Shown: positions 18,477 through 28,884, counted from the stretch's first letter. The stretch: 64,000 nt of DNA from an uncultured Bacteroidales bacterium (GCA_944326235.1 CALVDH010000007.1:1-64000); one strand, 5' to 3'. A program made the numbers and translations. Notes: generated by a model from the letters alone, not told the origin.

Positions 18477-18568
18477 GATATCCTCTATCGAACGCCCGAA
18501 AGGGAGGGCGGAACGGAAACGTTCATAAATATTTTAAGAAACAATTTAAAATTATGGAGGATAACATT

Positions 18569-19009
18569 ATGGTACCCAGCAGAAGAACACAGCAGAATTG
18601 GCTGCCCGCTTTTTTCAATGACTTTTTCGATGATGACTTCAGACATTTCGGAAACATGATGAGGACTTCGTCCCCTGCCATCAACGTCAAGGAGAATGAC
18701 AAGGAGTACACCGTGGAGATAGCCGCTCCCGGCATGTCCAAGGACGACTTCAAGATCCGCATCAACGAAGAGAACGAACTGGTGGTCACCCTCGAGCACA
18801 AGGACGAGCACAAAGAAGAGAAGAAGGACGAGAAATACCTCAGAAGGGAATTCTCCTACTCACACTTCGAACAGGCCCTGCTTCTCCCCGACGACATCAA
18901 GAAGGAAGAGATCAGTGCCAGCATGGAGCACGGTGTACTGAACATCACCCTGCCCAAGATGACCGAGGTCCCTGTCACACCTAAAGAAAGATTCATTGAT
19001 ATCAAATAG
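18569..19009 (+). CDS. Small heat-shock protein, Hsp20/alpha-crystallin family
   Basis: An ATP-independent holdase that binds unfolding proteins and forms oligomers. At 146 residues, it has an N-terminal arm with WLPAFFNDFFDDDF. The alpha-crystallin domain runs from about 35 (SPAINVKENDKEYTVEIAAP) to its hallmark GVLNITLPK. A short tail ends in IDIK. The ATG at 18569 is preceded at eight bases by GGAGG. The upstream in-frame ATG at 18554 overlaps that Shine-Dalgarno sequence and is less likely. The gene interrupts the SUF cluster and has its own terminator at 19048-19086. Confidence 0.92.
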   Translation: MVPSRRTQQNWLPAFFNDFFDDDFRHFGNMMRTSSPAINVKENDKEYTVEIAAPGMSKDDFKIRINEENELVVTLEHKDEHKEEKKDEKYLRREFSYSHFEQALLLPDDIKKEEISASMEHGVLNITLPKMTEVPVTPKERFIDIK

Positions 19010-19047
19010 CCGACGGCCCTTCAGTCCAAGGCTGCAACAAACCCAGA

Positions 19048-19086
19048 AGCCGCACTTCGACCTGCATCGGAGCGCGGCTTTTTTTG
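19048..19086 (+). terminator. Terminator after hsp20
   Basis: AGCCGC (19048-19053) pairs with GCGGCT (19074-19079), extended inside by a weaker CTTCGA/TCGGAG stem. A run of seven T follows. Confidence 0.75.
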
Positions 19087-19094
19087 TATTTTTG
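19087..19094 (+). promoter_or_regulatory. -7 box of pnuC
   Basis: TATTTTTG immediately after the hsp20 terminator T-tract, 20 bases before the pnuC ATG. Confidence 0.5.
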
Positions 19095-19114
19095 CGGCCC
19101 AAACAATAACGCCC

Positions 19115-19744
19115 ATGGACTGGCTGAACTATACCCTCTTCACTTTCAACGGAGACACTCCGGTGCTGCTGATCGACCTCATCACGTCTATAGCGGGACT
19201 GACCTGCGTGTTCCTGGCAGGACGCAACAGTAAGTACAATTTCTGGGTGGGATACGTGTACTCCGCCCTGCTCTTCCTCATGTTCTGGAACAAAGCCCTG
19301 TGGGCCAACATGCTGCTGCAGCCCATATCCCTGGGCATCAACATCCTCGGACACTACCGCTGGACCCATCCTAAGCCGGAGGAGGTGAGTGAGAAAGACG
19401 GCAGGTCCCTGAAGGTCTCCATGCTGTCCTGGCCGCAGAGGGCGGTGTCCGTGGCGGCAATATTCGCACTCGGCTGGCTCTGGGGCTGGCTCCTCGAGAC
19501 CCTCACACACGATCCCGTGCCTTACCTGGACGCCTGCGTGACCGCCCTCATCCTCGTCGCCCAGTTCCTCTCGGCCCTCAAGAAATGGGACTGCTGGGTG
19601 GCATGGCTGGCAGTGAACATCACCCAGATCATCCTGCACATATCCGTCGGGCACGTATTCATGCCGATAGTCTGTGCCCTCTACCTGATAAACGGTGCGG
19701 CCTCCATCATCAACTGGTGGCGTCTATACCGTGAGAAGGCATAA
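19115..19744 (+). CDS. pnuC: PnuC-family nicotinamide riboside/vitamin transporter
   Basis: Inner-membrane facilitator of 209 residues with about seven hydrophobic segments, matching the PnuC family. The segment GLTCVFLAGRNSKYNFWVG opens the domain. ANMLLQPISLGINILGHYRW corresponds to the substrate-binding helix, and DACVTALILVAQFL and WVAWLAVN are typical of the second half. PnuC proteins carry nicotinamide riboside; relatives carry thiamine or riboflavin, and no riboswitch here helps choose. The gene has its own -7 box and lies inside the split SUF cluster. Confidence 0.85.
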   Translation: MDWLNYTLFTFNGDTPVLLIDLITSIAGLTCVFLAGRNSKYNFWVGYVYSALLFLMFWNKALWANMLLQPISLGINILGHYRWTHPKPEEVSEKDGRSLKVSMLSWPQRAVSVAAIFALGWLWGWLLETLTHDPVPYLDACVTALILVAQFLSALKKWDCWVAWLAVNITQIILHISVGHVFMPIVCALYLINGAASIINWWRLYREKA

Positions 19745-19871
19745 AGCACCGCGGCGGATATCCTGACCTACCACAGCAGTGCACACCCTAATCTGCAACG
19801 ACTTGGAAGGAAAAATCCATTAGAGACGGACGGAATGGCCGTCCAGATGTGCCACTCTTCGGAAAATATTG

Positions 19872-19879
19872 TATTTTTG
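19872..19879 (+). promoter_or_regulatory. -7 box of sufC
   Basis: TATTTTTG, 24 bases before the sufC ATG at 19904. The in-frame ATG at 19835 lies upstream of it and is not the start. Confidence 0.55.
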
Positions 19880-19903
19880 CACTCCGCACAAAACAGAAAG
19901 ACT

Positions 19904-20665
<762 letters not shown>

Positions 20666-20679
20666 CGGGAGGCAGGACA

Positions 20680-21687
20680 ATGACAGAAAATTACATCTAC
20701 GCTCCCGAGCACAATATCGAGGGAGGCTTCCGCTGCAAGGTTCCCCTTCCCGGCAGCCGCCAGGTCTTCATGATCGACGGCGGGGTACAGGGCACGGGCC
20801 GTCCGCTGGACATCCGCTTCGAGAGAGGAAAAATATACGGGGAGGCCCTCCAGGTCATCAGCATCCGCACGGAAAAGCATCCGGAGGACATCAGCACCCG
20901 GGAGTCCTTCCACTTCGAGGAGGGCAGCAGTGCCAGGCTCATCCTCTGCTCCCACACATTTGCAGAGAATCCCTTCCACACCGAGGGCAATGTCAGCATC
21001 ACCCTCGAGGCCGGAGCCTCGGCCGACATCGTCATCATGCAGAACGAGCACAACCGGGCCACGCACAACACCCGGTTCGACATCCACATAGGCGAGGGCG
21101 CATCCCTCAAGGCCGTCATCCTCACCCTCCACGGCGGAGTTATCGATAATGACATCACCGTCAGCCTCGACGCCCCTCACGCCTCCTGCGACATCAGCGG
21201 CCTCTACCTGGTGGACGGAACCCAGAAGGTGACCAACACCCTCAAGGTCCGGCACCGCGTCCCCGAGTGCCACAGCCGGGAGCTGTTCAAGGGCATCCTC
21301 GATGACAGCGCCGCTGCATATTTCTCCGGCCTGATCCACGTCTTCCCTGACGCCCAGAAGACCGAAGCCTACCAGGAATGCCACAACCTCCTGCTCAGCC
21401 GCGACGCCCGCGCATTTGCCCAGCCCCAGCTGGAGATTTACGCCGATGACGTAAAATGCTCGCATGGAGCCACAAACGGCCGCCTCAACGAGGACGAGCT
21501 CTTCTACATGCGCTCCCGCGGCATACCATTGAAAGAGGCCCGGGTCCTTCAGCAGCTGGCATTTGCCTACGCCGTCCTGGACAAGATCAGCTCCCCGGAG
21601 CTGAAAGAGCGGATGGCCTCCCTGACCGAGAGGAGGCTAAGAGGCGAATTCACAGACTGCAAGAGCTGCTGCCGCAACTGTTGTTAA
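20680..21687 (+). CDS. sufD: Fe-S cluster assembly protein SufD
   Basis: Partner of SufB in the SufBC2D scaffold. It is 335 residues, on the short side for SufD. The beta-helix core and conserved C-terminal block are present (VKCSHGATNGRLNEDELFYM, then RSRGIP). The N-terminal domain is reduced. The last ten residues, DCKSCCRNCC, hold five cysteines, a tail that could bind metal or clusters. It shares an operon with sufC. No sufS or sufE follows; the next gene is the B12-dependent ribonucleotide reductase. Confidence 0.94.
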   Translation: MTENYIYAPEHNIEGGFRCKVPLPGSRQVFMIDGGVQGTGRPLDIRFERGKIYGEALQVISIRTEKHPEDISTRESFHFEEGSSARLILCSHTFAENPFHTEGNVSITLEAGASADIVIMQNEHNRATHNTRFDIHIGEGASLKAVILTLHGGVIDNDITVSLDAPHASCDISGLYLVDGTQKVTNTLKVRHRVPECHSRELFKGILDDSAAAYFSGLIHVFPDAQKTEAYQECHNLLLSRDARAFAQPQLEIYADDVKCSHGATNGRLNEDELFYMRSRGIPLKEARVLQQLAFAYAVLDKISSPELKERMASLTERRLRGEFTDCKSCCRNCC

Positions 21688-21784
21688 AAACTCCGTTGAT
21701 AACTTCACCCATTCCCGCTTTGCCGCTGACGTAATTAGTCCTAACTTGCAGACCATTTTCGTTAGAAAACTAATACGTAACAGC

Positions 21785-24295
21785 ATGGATAACAAGACTT
21801 ACGACGAAGCACTGCGGGAAAGCAGAGAGTATTTCCGCGGCGATGAGCTCGCTGCCTCGGTCTGGATCAACAAGTACGCCATGAAGGACTCCTTCGGCAA
21901 CCTGTACGAGACCTCTCCGGACCAGATGCACTGGCGCCTGGCGAACGAGTTTGCCAGGATTGAGCAGCAGTACCCCAACCCTATGACGGCAGCGGAGATT
22001 CACGAGCTGCTCCGGGATTTCAAGTACATCATCCCTCAGGGAGGCCCGATGGCGGGCATCGGCAACAACTACCAGATAGCCTCCCTGTCCAACTGCTTCG
22101 TCATCGGCAACAAGCATGAGGCCGACTCCTACGGCGGCATCATGAAGATAGACGAGGAACAGGTGCAGCTTATGAAGCGCCGCGGAGGAGTAGGCCACGA
22201 CCTTTCCCACATCCGCCCCACCGGCAGCCCGGTGCTCAACAGCGCCCTCACCTCTACCGGCGTGGTGCCCTTCATGGAGCGCTATTCCAACTCCACCCGT
22301 GAGGTGGCCCAGGACGGACGCCGCGGAGCCCTGATGCTGACCATCTCCATAAAGCATCCCGACGCAGAGAACTTCATCGACGCCAAGCTCGAGAAGGGCA
22401 AGGTGACCGGAGCCAACGTCTCCGTAAGGATCGACGACGAGTTCATGCGCTGCGCCCTGAGCGGCAAGCCCTACGTCCAGAAGTACCCCATCGACTCCGA
22501 CCACCCCAAATTCTCCAAGGAGATCGACGCCTCCGCCCTGTGGAAGAAGATCATCCACAACGCATGGCAGTCCGCCGAGCCCGGAGTCCTCTTCTGGGAC
22601 ACCGTCATCCGCGAGTCCATTCCCGACTGCTACGCGGACCTGGGCTACAAGACCATAAGCACCAACCCCTGCGGCGAGATTCCCCTCTGCCCGTACGATT
22701 CCTGCAGGTTGATAGCCGTAAACCTCTATTCCTACGTCAACAATCCTTTCACACCTCAGGCAGAGTTCGACTTCGACCTCTTCAAGCAGCACGTAACCAA
22801 GGCAATGAGGCTTATGGACGACCTCATCGACCTCGAGATGGAGAAGATAGAGGCCATTCTCGATAAGATACGACAGGACCCTGAGGACGATGATGTTAAG
22901 CGCACTGAGTACGAGCTTTGGATCAAGATACGCGAGAAGTCCCTCGGAGGACGCCGTACAGGCCTCGGTATCACCGGAGAGGGCGACATGCTCGCTGCCC
23001 TCGGCCTGACCTACGGCTCGGACGCCTCCATCGATTTCGCCGTCAAGGTGCAGAAGACCCTGGCCCTCGCAGCCTACGCATCCTCGGTCAACATGGCCAA
23101 GGAGAGGGGTGCCTTCCCCATCTTCGACGCCAAGCGCGAGGAGAACAACCCGATGATCGCCCGCATCCGCAAGGAGGACGAGGAGCTCTACGACAATATG
23201 GTCCGCTACGGCCGCCGCAACATATCCATGCTTACCATTGCCCCGACCGGAACCACATCCCTGATGACCCAGACCACCTCCGGCATCGAGCCCGTCTTCC
23301 TGCCCTTCTACAAGAGACGCCGCAAGGTCAACCCCAACGACCTCAACGCCGTCATCGCCTTCAAGGACGAGAACGGAGACTGCTTCGAGGAGTACTACGT
23401 CTTCCACCACCACTTCCTCACCTGGTGCGCTGTCAACGGCTACGATGTCGAGCAGGTAAAGCAGATGAGCGAGGAGGAGATACAGGCACTCGTCAAAAAG
23501 TCGCCCTACAACAAGGCCACTTCCAACGACATAGACTGGGTAGCTAAAGTAAAGATGCAGGGCCGCATGCAGAAATGGGTAGACCACTCCATCAGCGTAA
23601 CCGTCAACCTTCCCCACGACATCAAGGAGGACATGGTCGCCGAGGTCTACCGCACCGCCTGGGAGTCCGGCTGCAAGGGCGTGACCGTCTACCGTGACGG
23701 CTCCCGTACAGGAGTGCTGGTATCGGCCAAGGACGGAGCCGGAGTCATCAAGCCCAAGAAGAGACCCAAGTCCCTCGAGGCCGACGTCATCCGCTTCAAG
23801 AACGGCAACGAGCAGTGGATCGCCTTCGTCGGCAAGCAGAACGGCAAGCCCTACGAGATCTTCACCGGTATGGTGGACGACTCCCGCAACCTGCCTACGG
23901 CCATCACCACCGGCCGTATCGTCAAGGAAAAGACCGAGGAGGGCACCAGCCGCTACGACTTCCACTACACCGACCGCTACGGCTATCCCGGAGTCCTAGG
24001 AGGTATATCCCACATGTTCCGTCAGGAGTTCTGGAACTACGCCAAGCTCATCTCCGGCGTCATCCGCAACGGCATGCCCATCGTGGACATCCTCAACCTC
24101 GTCAAGGGCCTCAACCTCGACGACGAGAGCATCAACACATGGAAGAACGGCGTGGAGCGTGCCCTGAAGCAGTACATCCCCAACGGCACCAAGGACGAGT
24201 CCGGCCAGAAATGCGAGAAGTGCGGCTCGACCAACCTCATCTACCAGGAGGGCTGCCTGATATGCCAGGACTGCGGCCACGGCAAATGCGGTTGA
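21785..24295 (+). CDS. nrdJ: Adenosylcobalamin-dependent ribonucleotide reductase (class II)
   Basis: Reduces ribonucleotides to deoxyribonucleotides using a radical from adenosylcobalamin, without oxygen dependence. 836 residues from the ATG at 21785. The active-site regions include SLSNCFVIG, NPCGEIPLCPYDSC and APTGTTSLMTQTTSGIEP. The C-terminal tail has cysteine pairs (CEKCG, CLICQDCGHGKCG) expected to relay reducing equivalents. A promoter-like CTAACTTGC lies at about 21740-21748. This enzyme makes the cell a consumer of the cofactor imported by the btuB operon. ispE starts four bases after the stop. Confidence 0.95.
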   Translation: MDNKTYDEALRESREYFRGDELAASVWINKYAMKDSFGNLYETSPDQMHWRLANEFARIEQQYPNPMTAAEIHELLRDFKYIIPQGGPMAGIGNNYQIASLSNCFVIGNKHEADSYGGIMKIDEEQVQLMKRRGGVGHDLSHIRPTGSPVLNSALTSTGVVPFMERYSNSTREVAQDGRRGALMLTISIKHPDAENFIDAKLEKGKVTGANVSVRIDDEFMRCALSGKPYVQKYPIDSDHPKFSKEIDASALWKKIIHNAWQSAEPGVLFWDTVIRESIPDCYADLGYKTISTNPCGEIPLCPYDSCRLIAVNLYSYVNNPFTPQAEFDFDLFKQHVTKAMRLMDDLIDLEMEKIEAILDKIRQDPEDDDVKRTEYELWIKIREKSLGGRRTGLGITGEGDMLAALGLTYGSDASIDFAVKVQKTLALAAYASSVNMAKERGAFPIFDAKREENNPMIARIRKEDEELYDNMVRYGRRNISMLTIAPTGTTSLMTQTTSGIEPVFLPFYKRRRKVNPNDLNAVIAFKDENGDCFEEYYVFHHHFLTWCAVNGYDVEQVKQMSEEEIQALVKKSPYNKATSNDIDWVAKVKMQGRMQKWVDHSISVTVNLPHDIKEDMVAEVYRTAWESGCKGVTVYRDGSRTGVLVSAKDGAGVIKPKKRPKSLEADVIRFKNGNEQWIAFVGKQNGKPYEIFTGMVDDSRNLPTAITTGRIVKEKTEEGTSRYDFHYTDRYGYPGVLGGISHMFRQEFWNYAKLISGVIRNGMPIVDILNLVKGLNLDDESINTWKNGVERALKQYIPNGTKDESGQKCEKCGSTNLIYQEGCLICQDCGHGKCG

Positions 24296-24299
24296 TGCC

Positions 24300-25094
24300 A
24301 TGAATATCGTCCTCTACCCTCGGCCGAAGATCAACATCGGCCTGAGGGTCACCGCCCGCAGAAGCGACGGCTACCACGACATAGAGACACTCTTCTTCCC
24401 GGTGGACAACTGGCGGGAGGACATCCTGGAAATCATCGAGGCGGACTCCGTCTCGATGAATTATTATGGGACACCCTTCGAGCTGCCCGGCGGAGACATC
24501 GAGAAAGAACTGTGCGTCAAGGCTTACCGCCTGCTGCAGCGGGAGTTCGACCTGCCTCCGGTAGGCATCTACCTCTGCAAGAACATCCCCGTCGGCGCCG
24601 GCATGGGCGGAGGCTCCTCCGACGCAGCCTGGACCCTCAGGGGGCTCAATGAGCTCTTCCACCTCGGTCTGAGTGACGGGCGCCTTGCGGAATATGCCGC
24701 CCGCCTCGGAAGCGACTGCCCCTTCTTCATCTACAGCCAGCCCATGTACGGCAGCGGCCGCGGGGAGGTCCTCACCCCCTGCACCTCCACAGCCGTCACG
24801 CAGCTTCAGGAACAATACCGCATCAAGGTCATTGCCCCAGGCATCCATGTCTCCACCGCCGAGGCCTACGCCTCCCTCACCCCCGACCCCTCGGGCCGAG
24901 GCCTGAGCGACCTCCTCGACACCCTCCCGGTCGAAGAATGGAAGGACCGTATCCTCAACGACTTCGAAGGCACCGTCTTCGCCAGACACCCCGCCCTCGC
25001 CCGCCTCAAGCAGTCCCTCTACGACGAAGGCGCCGTCTATGCCTCCATGAGCGGCAGCGGCTCCGCCGTCTACGGCATTTTCAAGAAATCCTGA
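24300..25094 (+). CDS. ispE: 4-diphosphocytidyl-2-C-methyl-D-erythritol kinase
   Basis: ATP-dependent kinase of the MEP isoprenoid pathway, fourth step. At 264 residues it is slightly short. The GHMP-kinase ATP loop VPVGAGMGGGSSDAA is at about 98-111 and the N-terminal PRPKINIGLRVT contains the catalytic Lys region. The C-terminal SMSGSGSAVYGIF is also typical. The start is four bases after the nrdJ stop and two bases separate its stop from the next ATG, so the three genes are probably co-transcribed. Confidence 0.95.
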   Translation: MNIVLYPRPKINIGLRVTARRSDGYHDIETLFFPVDNWREDILEIIEADSVSMNYYGTPFELPGGDIEKELCVKAYRLLQREFDLPPVGIYLCKNIPVGAGMGGGSSDAAWTLRGLNELFHLGLSDGRLAEYAARLGSDCPFFIYSQPMYGSGRGEVLTPCTSTAVTQLQEQYRIKVIAPGIHVSTAEAYASLTPDPSGRGLSDLLDTLPVEEWKDRILNDFEGTVFARHPALARLKQSLYDEGAVYASMSGSGSAVYGIFKKS

Positions 25095-25096
25095 CA

Positions 25097-26242
25097 ATGA
25101 GAATAATCCGGACAATCATTCTTCCCGCACTGACCGTTGCGGCCTTGTTGCTGAGCAGTATGCCATGCTGCGGGCAGGAGGGGAAGGGTGTGTCCGTGGA
25201 TTTCAATGGCAGTCAACTGCTTACGGAAAGGGAATACAGCAGGGTTATCAAAAAGGCAGTAGACTCGCTGGCTTCGGAGGGCAGGAGGCCCGTGCTCGAC
25301 GGATGGGCTGATTCGGTGGAGCTGTTTCTGGACAATATGCGCATCGGCGGAACGGAGGACAGCATCGTATTCTACATACTCAGCCATGAAACGGCTGTAG
25401 CCGGTCAGGACTGGAAGAGGGCCTACTGGAGCCTGAGCCGTCTGGAGCATATCACGGACAGCATCCAGTTCGAAGAGCTGCACAGGCAGGTACGGAGTAT
25501 GAGCCATGCCCTGCATCAGGCTGAAACTGAAGCCGATGGGCAAGGGCAGGATTCTCTCAGGGGATATACTCTCGCCGTAATCCTGCTTTCTGCGGTGGTA
25601 CTGGCCCTGGCCGCTGCGTGCATAACTCTTTACAGCAGACTTCGGAAGCAAAGGGCCAGGACATCCCTGCACGCCTGGATTTCAAGGGACATGGAAAAGG
25701 AATCGGTCAGGCAGAAGGATGAAATCCGGGAACTGGAAGGGGGAATGCGGAAAATGAAGGAGCGGCAGCGGCAGGAGGAAAGGGCCAGGAAGGCCCTGGC
25801 AGTGATGCTGCAGCAAAGGCAGGGCGGAAGTGAGGAACTGATCGGGTTTACCGGGGAACTGCTCAAAATCACCGGTGAGCTGGCAAACATCTACTACGAA
25901 TCTTCCACGCATCCTGAGACCCTGGCTAAGAGGGTGAAGGAAACCCTCGGAAACGGGCTGAGCGGCGGAAAGGCATTTGACCGCATAGGGCTGCTGGTCG
26001 AGGCCTCCTATCCCGGCTTCATGCAGAGTCTCACCGATGAGTTTCCCTGGCTGGCCGATGATGACAAGTTCCTGATATCCCTGATGATATGCGGAATCTC
26101 CTCAAGTGCCGCCTGCGTCATCCTCAACACCGACCTCAACCGGCTCAACATCCGCAAGACGCGGCTCGCCAAGAAGATGAACACCAGGGACAGACTTTCG
26201 ATATACCTGCGCGACAGACTTTACAGCTGGAACCGTAAATAA
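25097..26242 (+). CDS. Membrane-anchored regulator with coiled coil and degenerate C-terminal HTH
   Basis: A 381-residue protein whose layout parallels the TPR-HTH regulator at 11062, without clear TPRs. It has a signal peptide (cleavage near CCGQ), then a periplasmic helical part to about 150. The membrane segment LAVILLSAVVLALAAACITL spans about 157-177. A charged coiled coil runs to about 250, followed by a C-terminal domain (about 300-375). Its sequence FPWLADDDKFLISLMICGIS with RKTRLAKKM looks like a LuxR-type HTH. It lies two bases after ispE and 201 bases before a TonB-dependent receptor, which may be its target. DNA binding is inferred. Confidence 0.65.
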   Translation: MRIIRTIILPALTVAALLLSSMPCCGQEGKGVSVDFNGSQLLTEREYSRVIKKAVDSLASEGRRPVLDGWADSVELFLDNMRIGGTEDSIVFYILSHETAVAGQDWKRAYWSLSRLEHITDSIQFEELHRQVRSMSHALHQAETEADGQGQDSLRGYTLAVILLSAVVLALAAACITLYSRLRKQRARTSLHAWISRDMEKESVRQKDEIRELEGGMRKMKERQRQEERARKALAVMLQQRQGGSEELIGFTGELLKITGELANIYYESSTHPETLAKRVKETLGNGLSGGKAFDRIGLLVEASYPGFMQSLTDEFPWLADDDKFLISLMICGISSSAACVILNTDLNRLNIRKTRLAKKMNTRDRLSIYLRDRLYSWNRK

Positions 26243-26388
26243 CTGATTTTCCAGCATTTTGCGTCCAGACAAAACTTTCACCCCACACCTCTCCACGATG
26301 CTGAGAATCTGCATCTGAAAGTTTTTACACTTTCCTAATCGCCGCATTTTCACGATATTAGTCCATATACAGCGCAACTCTTTCTTCC

Positions 26389-26419
26389 TTGACACCGGGT
26401 GTGCGCCCCCCTATCTTTG
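26389..26419 (+). promoter_or_regulatory. Promoter of the TonB-dependent receptor
   Basis: TTG (26389-26391), 20 bases, TATCTTTG (26412-26419), 24 bases before the ATG at 26444. The in-frame start at 26399 lies between the boxes and is excluded. Confidence 0.6.
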
Positions 26420-26443
26420 CGGAAACATCAAACCCGACCCGTT

Positions 26444-28804
26444 ATGAAAAAATCCGCATTGATCCTTTCACTCCTGCTCCTGGCCGCGCTTACCGCCCAA
26501 GCTGCCGGGCCATTGTCCGTCAAAGGGCGGGTGATAGACAGACAGGGGCGGCCCGTCCCCGCCGCACTGGCCGTCCTTATTTCCCCGGAAGACAGTTCCG
26601 TGCTCAATTTTACCTACGTAGATACCTCCGGCTGCTTCGCCTTCGAAATGAGAACCAGTCCGGCAGAGCGGCTCATCGTCGAGGTGTCCTGCATGGGATA
26701 TGAAAAGGTCAGACTCACCGTCACTCCCCCCAAGTCCAATCTCGTCGTGACCCTGGAGCAGTCCTCCGAGACTCTGGCGCAGGTGACCGTAACAGCCGAC
26801 AGGGGCACGGTCAGCCGACGTCCCGGCAAGCTGGTCTATTCCCCGCCGGCTGAAATAGCCTCGGCCTCCGATGCATTCTCCATGCTCGGCTATGCCCCGC
26901 TCGTGACCGTAAGCCGGGAAGCGGTGACAGTCTTAGGAAACAAAAAGGCTGAGATCTGGGTAGACGGCCGCAAGCCGGTCATGAACCAGGAGGCAGCGAT
27001 GGATATCCTGCGCAACACTCCGGCAGAGAAGATTGAGAAAATCGAAGTGATAACCTCTCCGGGGGCCGCCTACAAGGCCTCGGCCTCCGGGGCGGTCATC
27101 AACGTGGTGTACAGGAAGGAACCGGGACAGGGACTGGAGGGAAGCGCCAGCCTGAGAGGCGCGTACTATGCGCGGAAAGTCTCCCCGGAAGCAGCCGTGG
27201 GGCTCAGCTGGGCAGGGGATAGACTGGCAGTGTCGGGTAATCTCGGATTCATCAACAACGGCAGCCGTATCGAACAGACTGAGCATTACAGCTATTTCGA
27301 CACAGACAAGGATATCGAATACCGGTCACAGAAGAAAAGTGACATGTACATGCTGCACGGCAACCTGAACCTGACATACGACATCAATCCGAAAAACACG
27401 ATAGGAGCCTCCCTCGCCATGGACGGTGACTGGACTGACATCCGCGATGAGACAGTCACTGACTATCTCCGCGACGGCATTCTGACGCAGAGTTCCCTCG
27501 TTTCTTCCAGGACCGGCAACCCTGTGGTAAAGCCGGGTATAGGCGCTGAGCTGTACTACAACCTGAAAACCGACGGACGGGGCAGCAGCCTCGACATAAG
27601 CGCAAACTATTCTGCCTACTACGACAACTCCCGCATCGGCACGGACATCACCGGGGCCACCCCGCAAAGCTGGATTCAGCAGACAGTCCAGGACTTCCGG
27701 GCTGCCGAGGGCAAGGCAGTCTACCGCCATGTCTTCCGCGACGGAAGTACCCTGAACAGCGGATTGGAACATACCTCGACACTGCTCGACAACGACTTTT
27801 TCAGAAGCGACAGCACGAGTTGGAACAACCGCTTCCTGTACCGTGAGCATATTTCCGGTGCATACATCTCCTACGACCGCCAGTGGAACGAAGTCCTGTG
27901 GAGCACGGCCGGCCTGCGCGGAGAATACACCCGCATCTCCGGCAGACAAGAGGCGACCGGAGAGGAGGTGAGCCAGAACTACTTCAATATGTTCCCGTCC
28001 GCCTCGGTGATGCTGAATCTCGACGAGGGGAGACACAGCCTCATGCTGGACTACCGGATGAACATCGACCGGCCTTTCTACACCCACCTCAACCCGTTCA
28101 GGATATGGACCACGAAGAATACCTTCAGCACCGGTAATCCGCAGCTGAGCGCAGCACTTGCACACGAATTGATACTGAATTACACTTTCCTATACGACTA
28201 CACCGTCGCCGTAATGTGGATGAATTCCGGCAATGCCATTTTCGACTACGACGAATACATCGGAAACGACGTCATGAAATCCTCCACAGGGAATTTCGGC
28301 ACCCACAACATGCTGCATCTGACAGCCGATATCAACAAACGCCTGCTAAACGGCATCTGGGAGATCCGCCTGAATGCCTCCGCCGGCTACGAGACTCTTG
28401 ACGCCGCTCTCGGTGAGACCGATATGTCCTACTCCACCTGGTACTGGATGGCAGACCTGCGCAACACTGTGAACCTCTCCCGGCAGCACGGCCTGCTCAT
28501 GATCCTCTCCTACAGCTATAGCTCCCCCATGCGCTCCCTGACCTGGAAAGTGCCTGAGAGGCATTATCTGAATCTCTCCATCTCCAAGCAGTTCGACTTC
28601 GGAGGCACGCTGAGCCTCGAGGCCACCGACCTGCTCGGCACCTTCGGCCCGCAGCATTTCTCCACCGCGGCCTACACCTACCGCCGCGAGTGGCAGACCT
28701 GGTCCGGCCTCGTAACCCTCTCCTGGCGCCAGAGCTTCGGCCGCAAATACGTCCGTCAGGCCGAGGACCGCTCCGCCGGCGGCCTTTCCCGACGAATTAA
28801 ATAA
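26444..28804 (+). CDS. TonB-dependent receptor family outer-membrane protein, substrate unknown
   Basis: A 786-residue protein with a signal peptide (cleavage after AQAA). A carboxypeptidase-regulatory-like domain follows (about 21-100, KGRVIDRQGRPVPAALAVL), then a TonB plug-like domain (about 110-220, with LGNKKAEIWVDGRKPV and IEKIEVITSPGAAYKAS). The long barrel is of the OMP_b-brl_3 type. Proteins of this type differ from SusC by lacking a SusD partner, and none is present here. The upstream membrane HTH protein is the likely regulator. Substrate cannot be inferred. The C-terminus is not the usual terminal aromatic residue (it ends RRIK), which is odd for a BAM substrate. Confidence 0.85.
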   Translation: MKKSALILSLLLLAALTAQAAGPLSVKGRVIDRQGRPVPAALAVLISPEDSSVLNFTYVDTSGCFAFEMRTSPAERLIVEVSCMGYEKVRLTVTPPKSNLVVTLEQSSETLAQVTVTADRGTVSRRPGKLVYSPPAEIASASDAFSMLGYAPLVTVSREAVTVLGNKKAEIWVDGRKPVMNQEAAMDILRNTPAEKIEKIEVITSPGAAYKASASGAVINVVYRKEPGQGLEGSASLRGAYYARKVSPEAAVGLSWAGDRLAVSGNLGFINNGSRIEQTEHYSYFDTDKDIEYRSQKKSDMYMLHGNLNLTYDINPKNTIGASLAMDGDWTDIRDETVTDYLRDGILTQSSLVSSRTGNPVVKPGIGAELYYNLKTDGRGSSLDISANYSAYYDNSRIGTDITGATPQSWIQQTVQDFRAAEGKAVYRHVFRDGSTLNSGLEHTSTLLDNDFFRSDSTSWNNRFLYREHISGAYISYDRQWNEVLWSTAGLRGEYTRISGRQEATGEEVSQNYFNMFPSASVMLNLDEGRHSLMLDYRMNIDRPFYTHLNPFRIWTTKNTFSTGNPQLSAALAHELILNYTFLYDYTVAVMWMNSGNAIFDYDEYIGNDVMKSSTGNFGTHNMLHLTADINKRLLNGIWEIRLNASAGYETLDAALGETDMSYSTWYWMADLRNTVNLSRQHGLLMILSYSYSSPMRSLTWKVPERHYLNLSISKQFDFGGTLSLEATDLLGTFGPQHFSTAAYTYRREWQTWSGLVTLSWRQSFGRKYVRQAEDRSAGGLSRRIK

Positions 28805-28823
28805 CAACTTATTTACCACCTAT

Positions 28824-28855
28824 TTTGCTTTTCTTGAAGGGAAAATGTATTTTTG
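28824..28855 (+). promoter_or_regulatory. Promoter of the DUF3791/DUF3990 operon
   Basis: TTTG (28824-28827), 20 bases, TATTTTTG (28848-28855). The leader to the first ATG is 29 bases. Confidence 0.65.
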
Positions 28856-28884
28856 TCTTGAATAATCAGAAAACGGGAATTATC

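Noticed and set aside
19745..19871. Riboswitch or small RNA between pnuC and sufC
   Set aside because: Only a short GGACGG/CCGTCC hairpin (19834-19850 region) is visible; no conserved riboswitch blocks.
21770..23965. 731-codon open frame on the minus strand opposite nrdJ
   Set aside because: Shadow of a highly conserved gene; low-complexity V/G/L-rich translation without family features.
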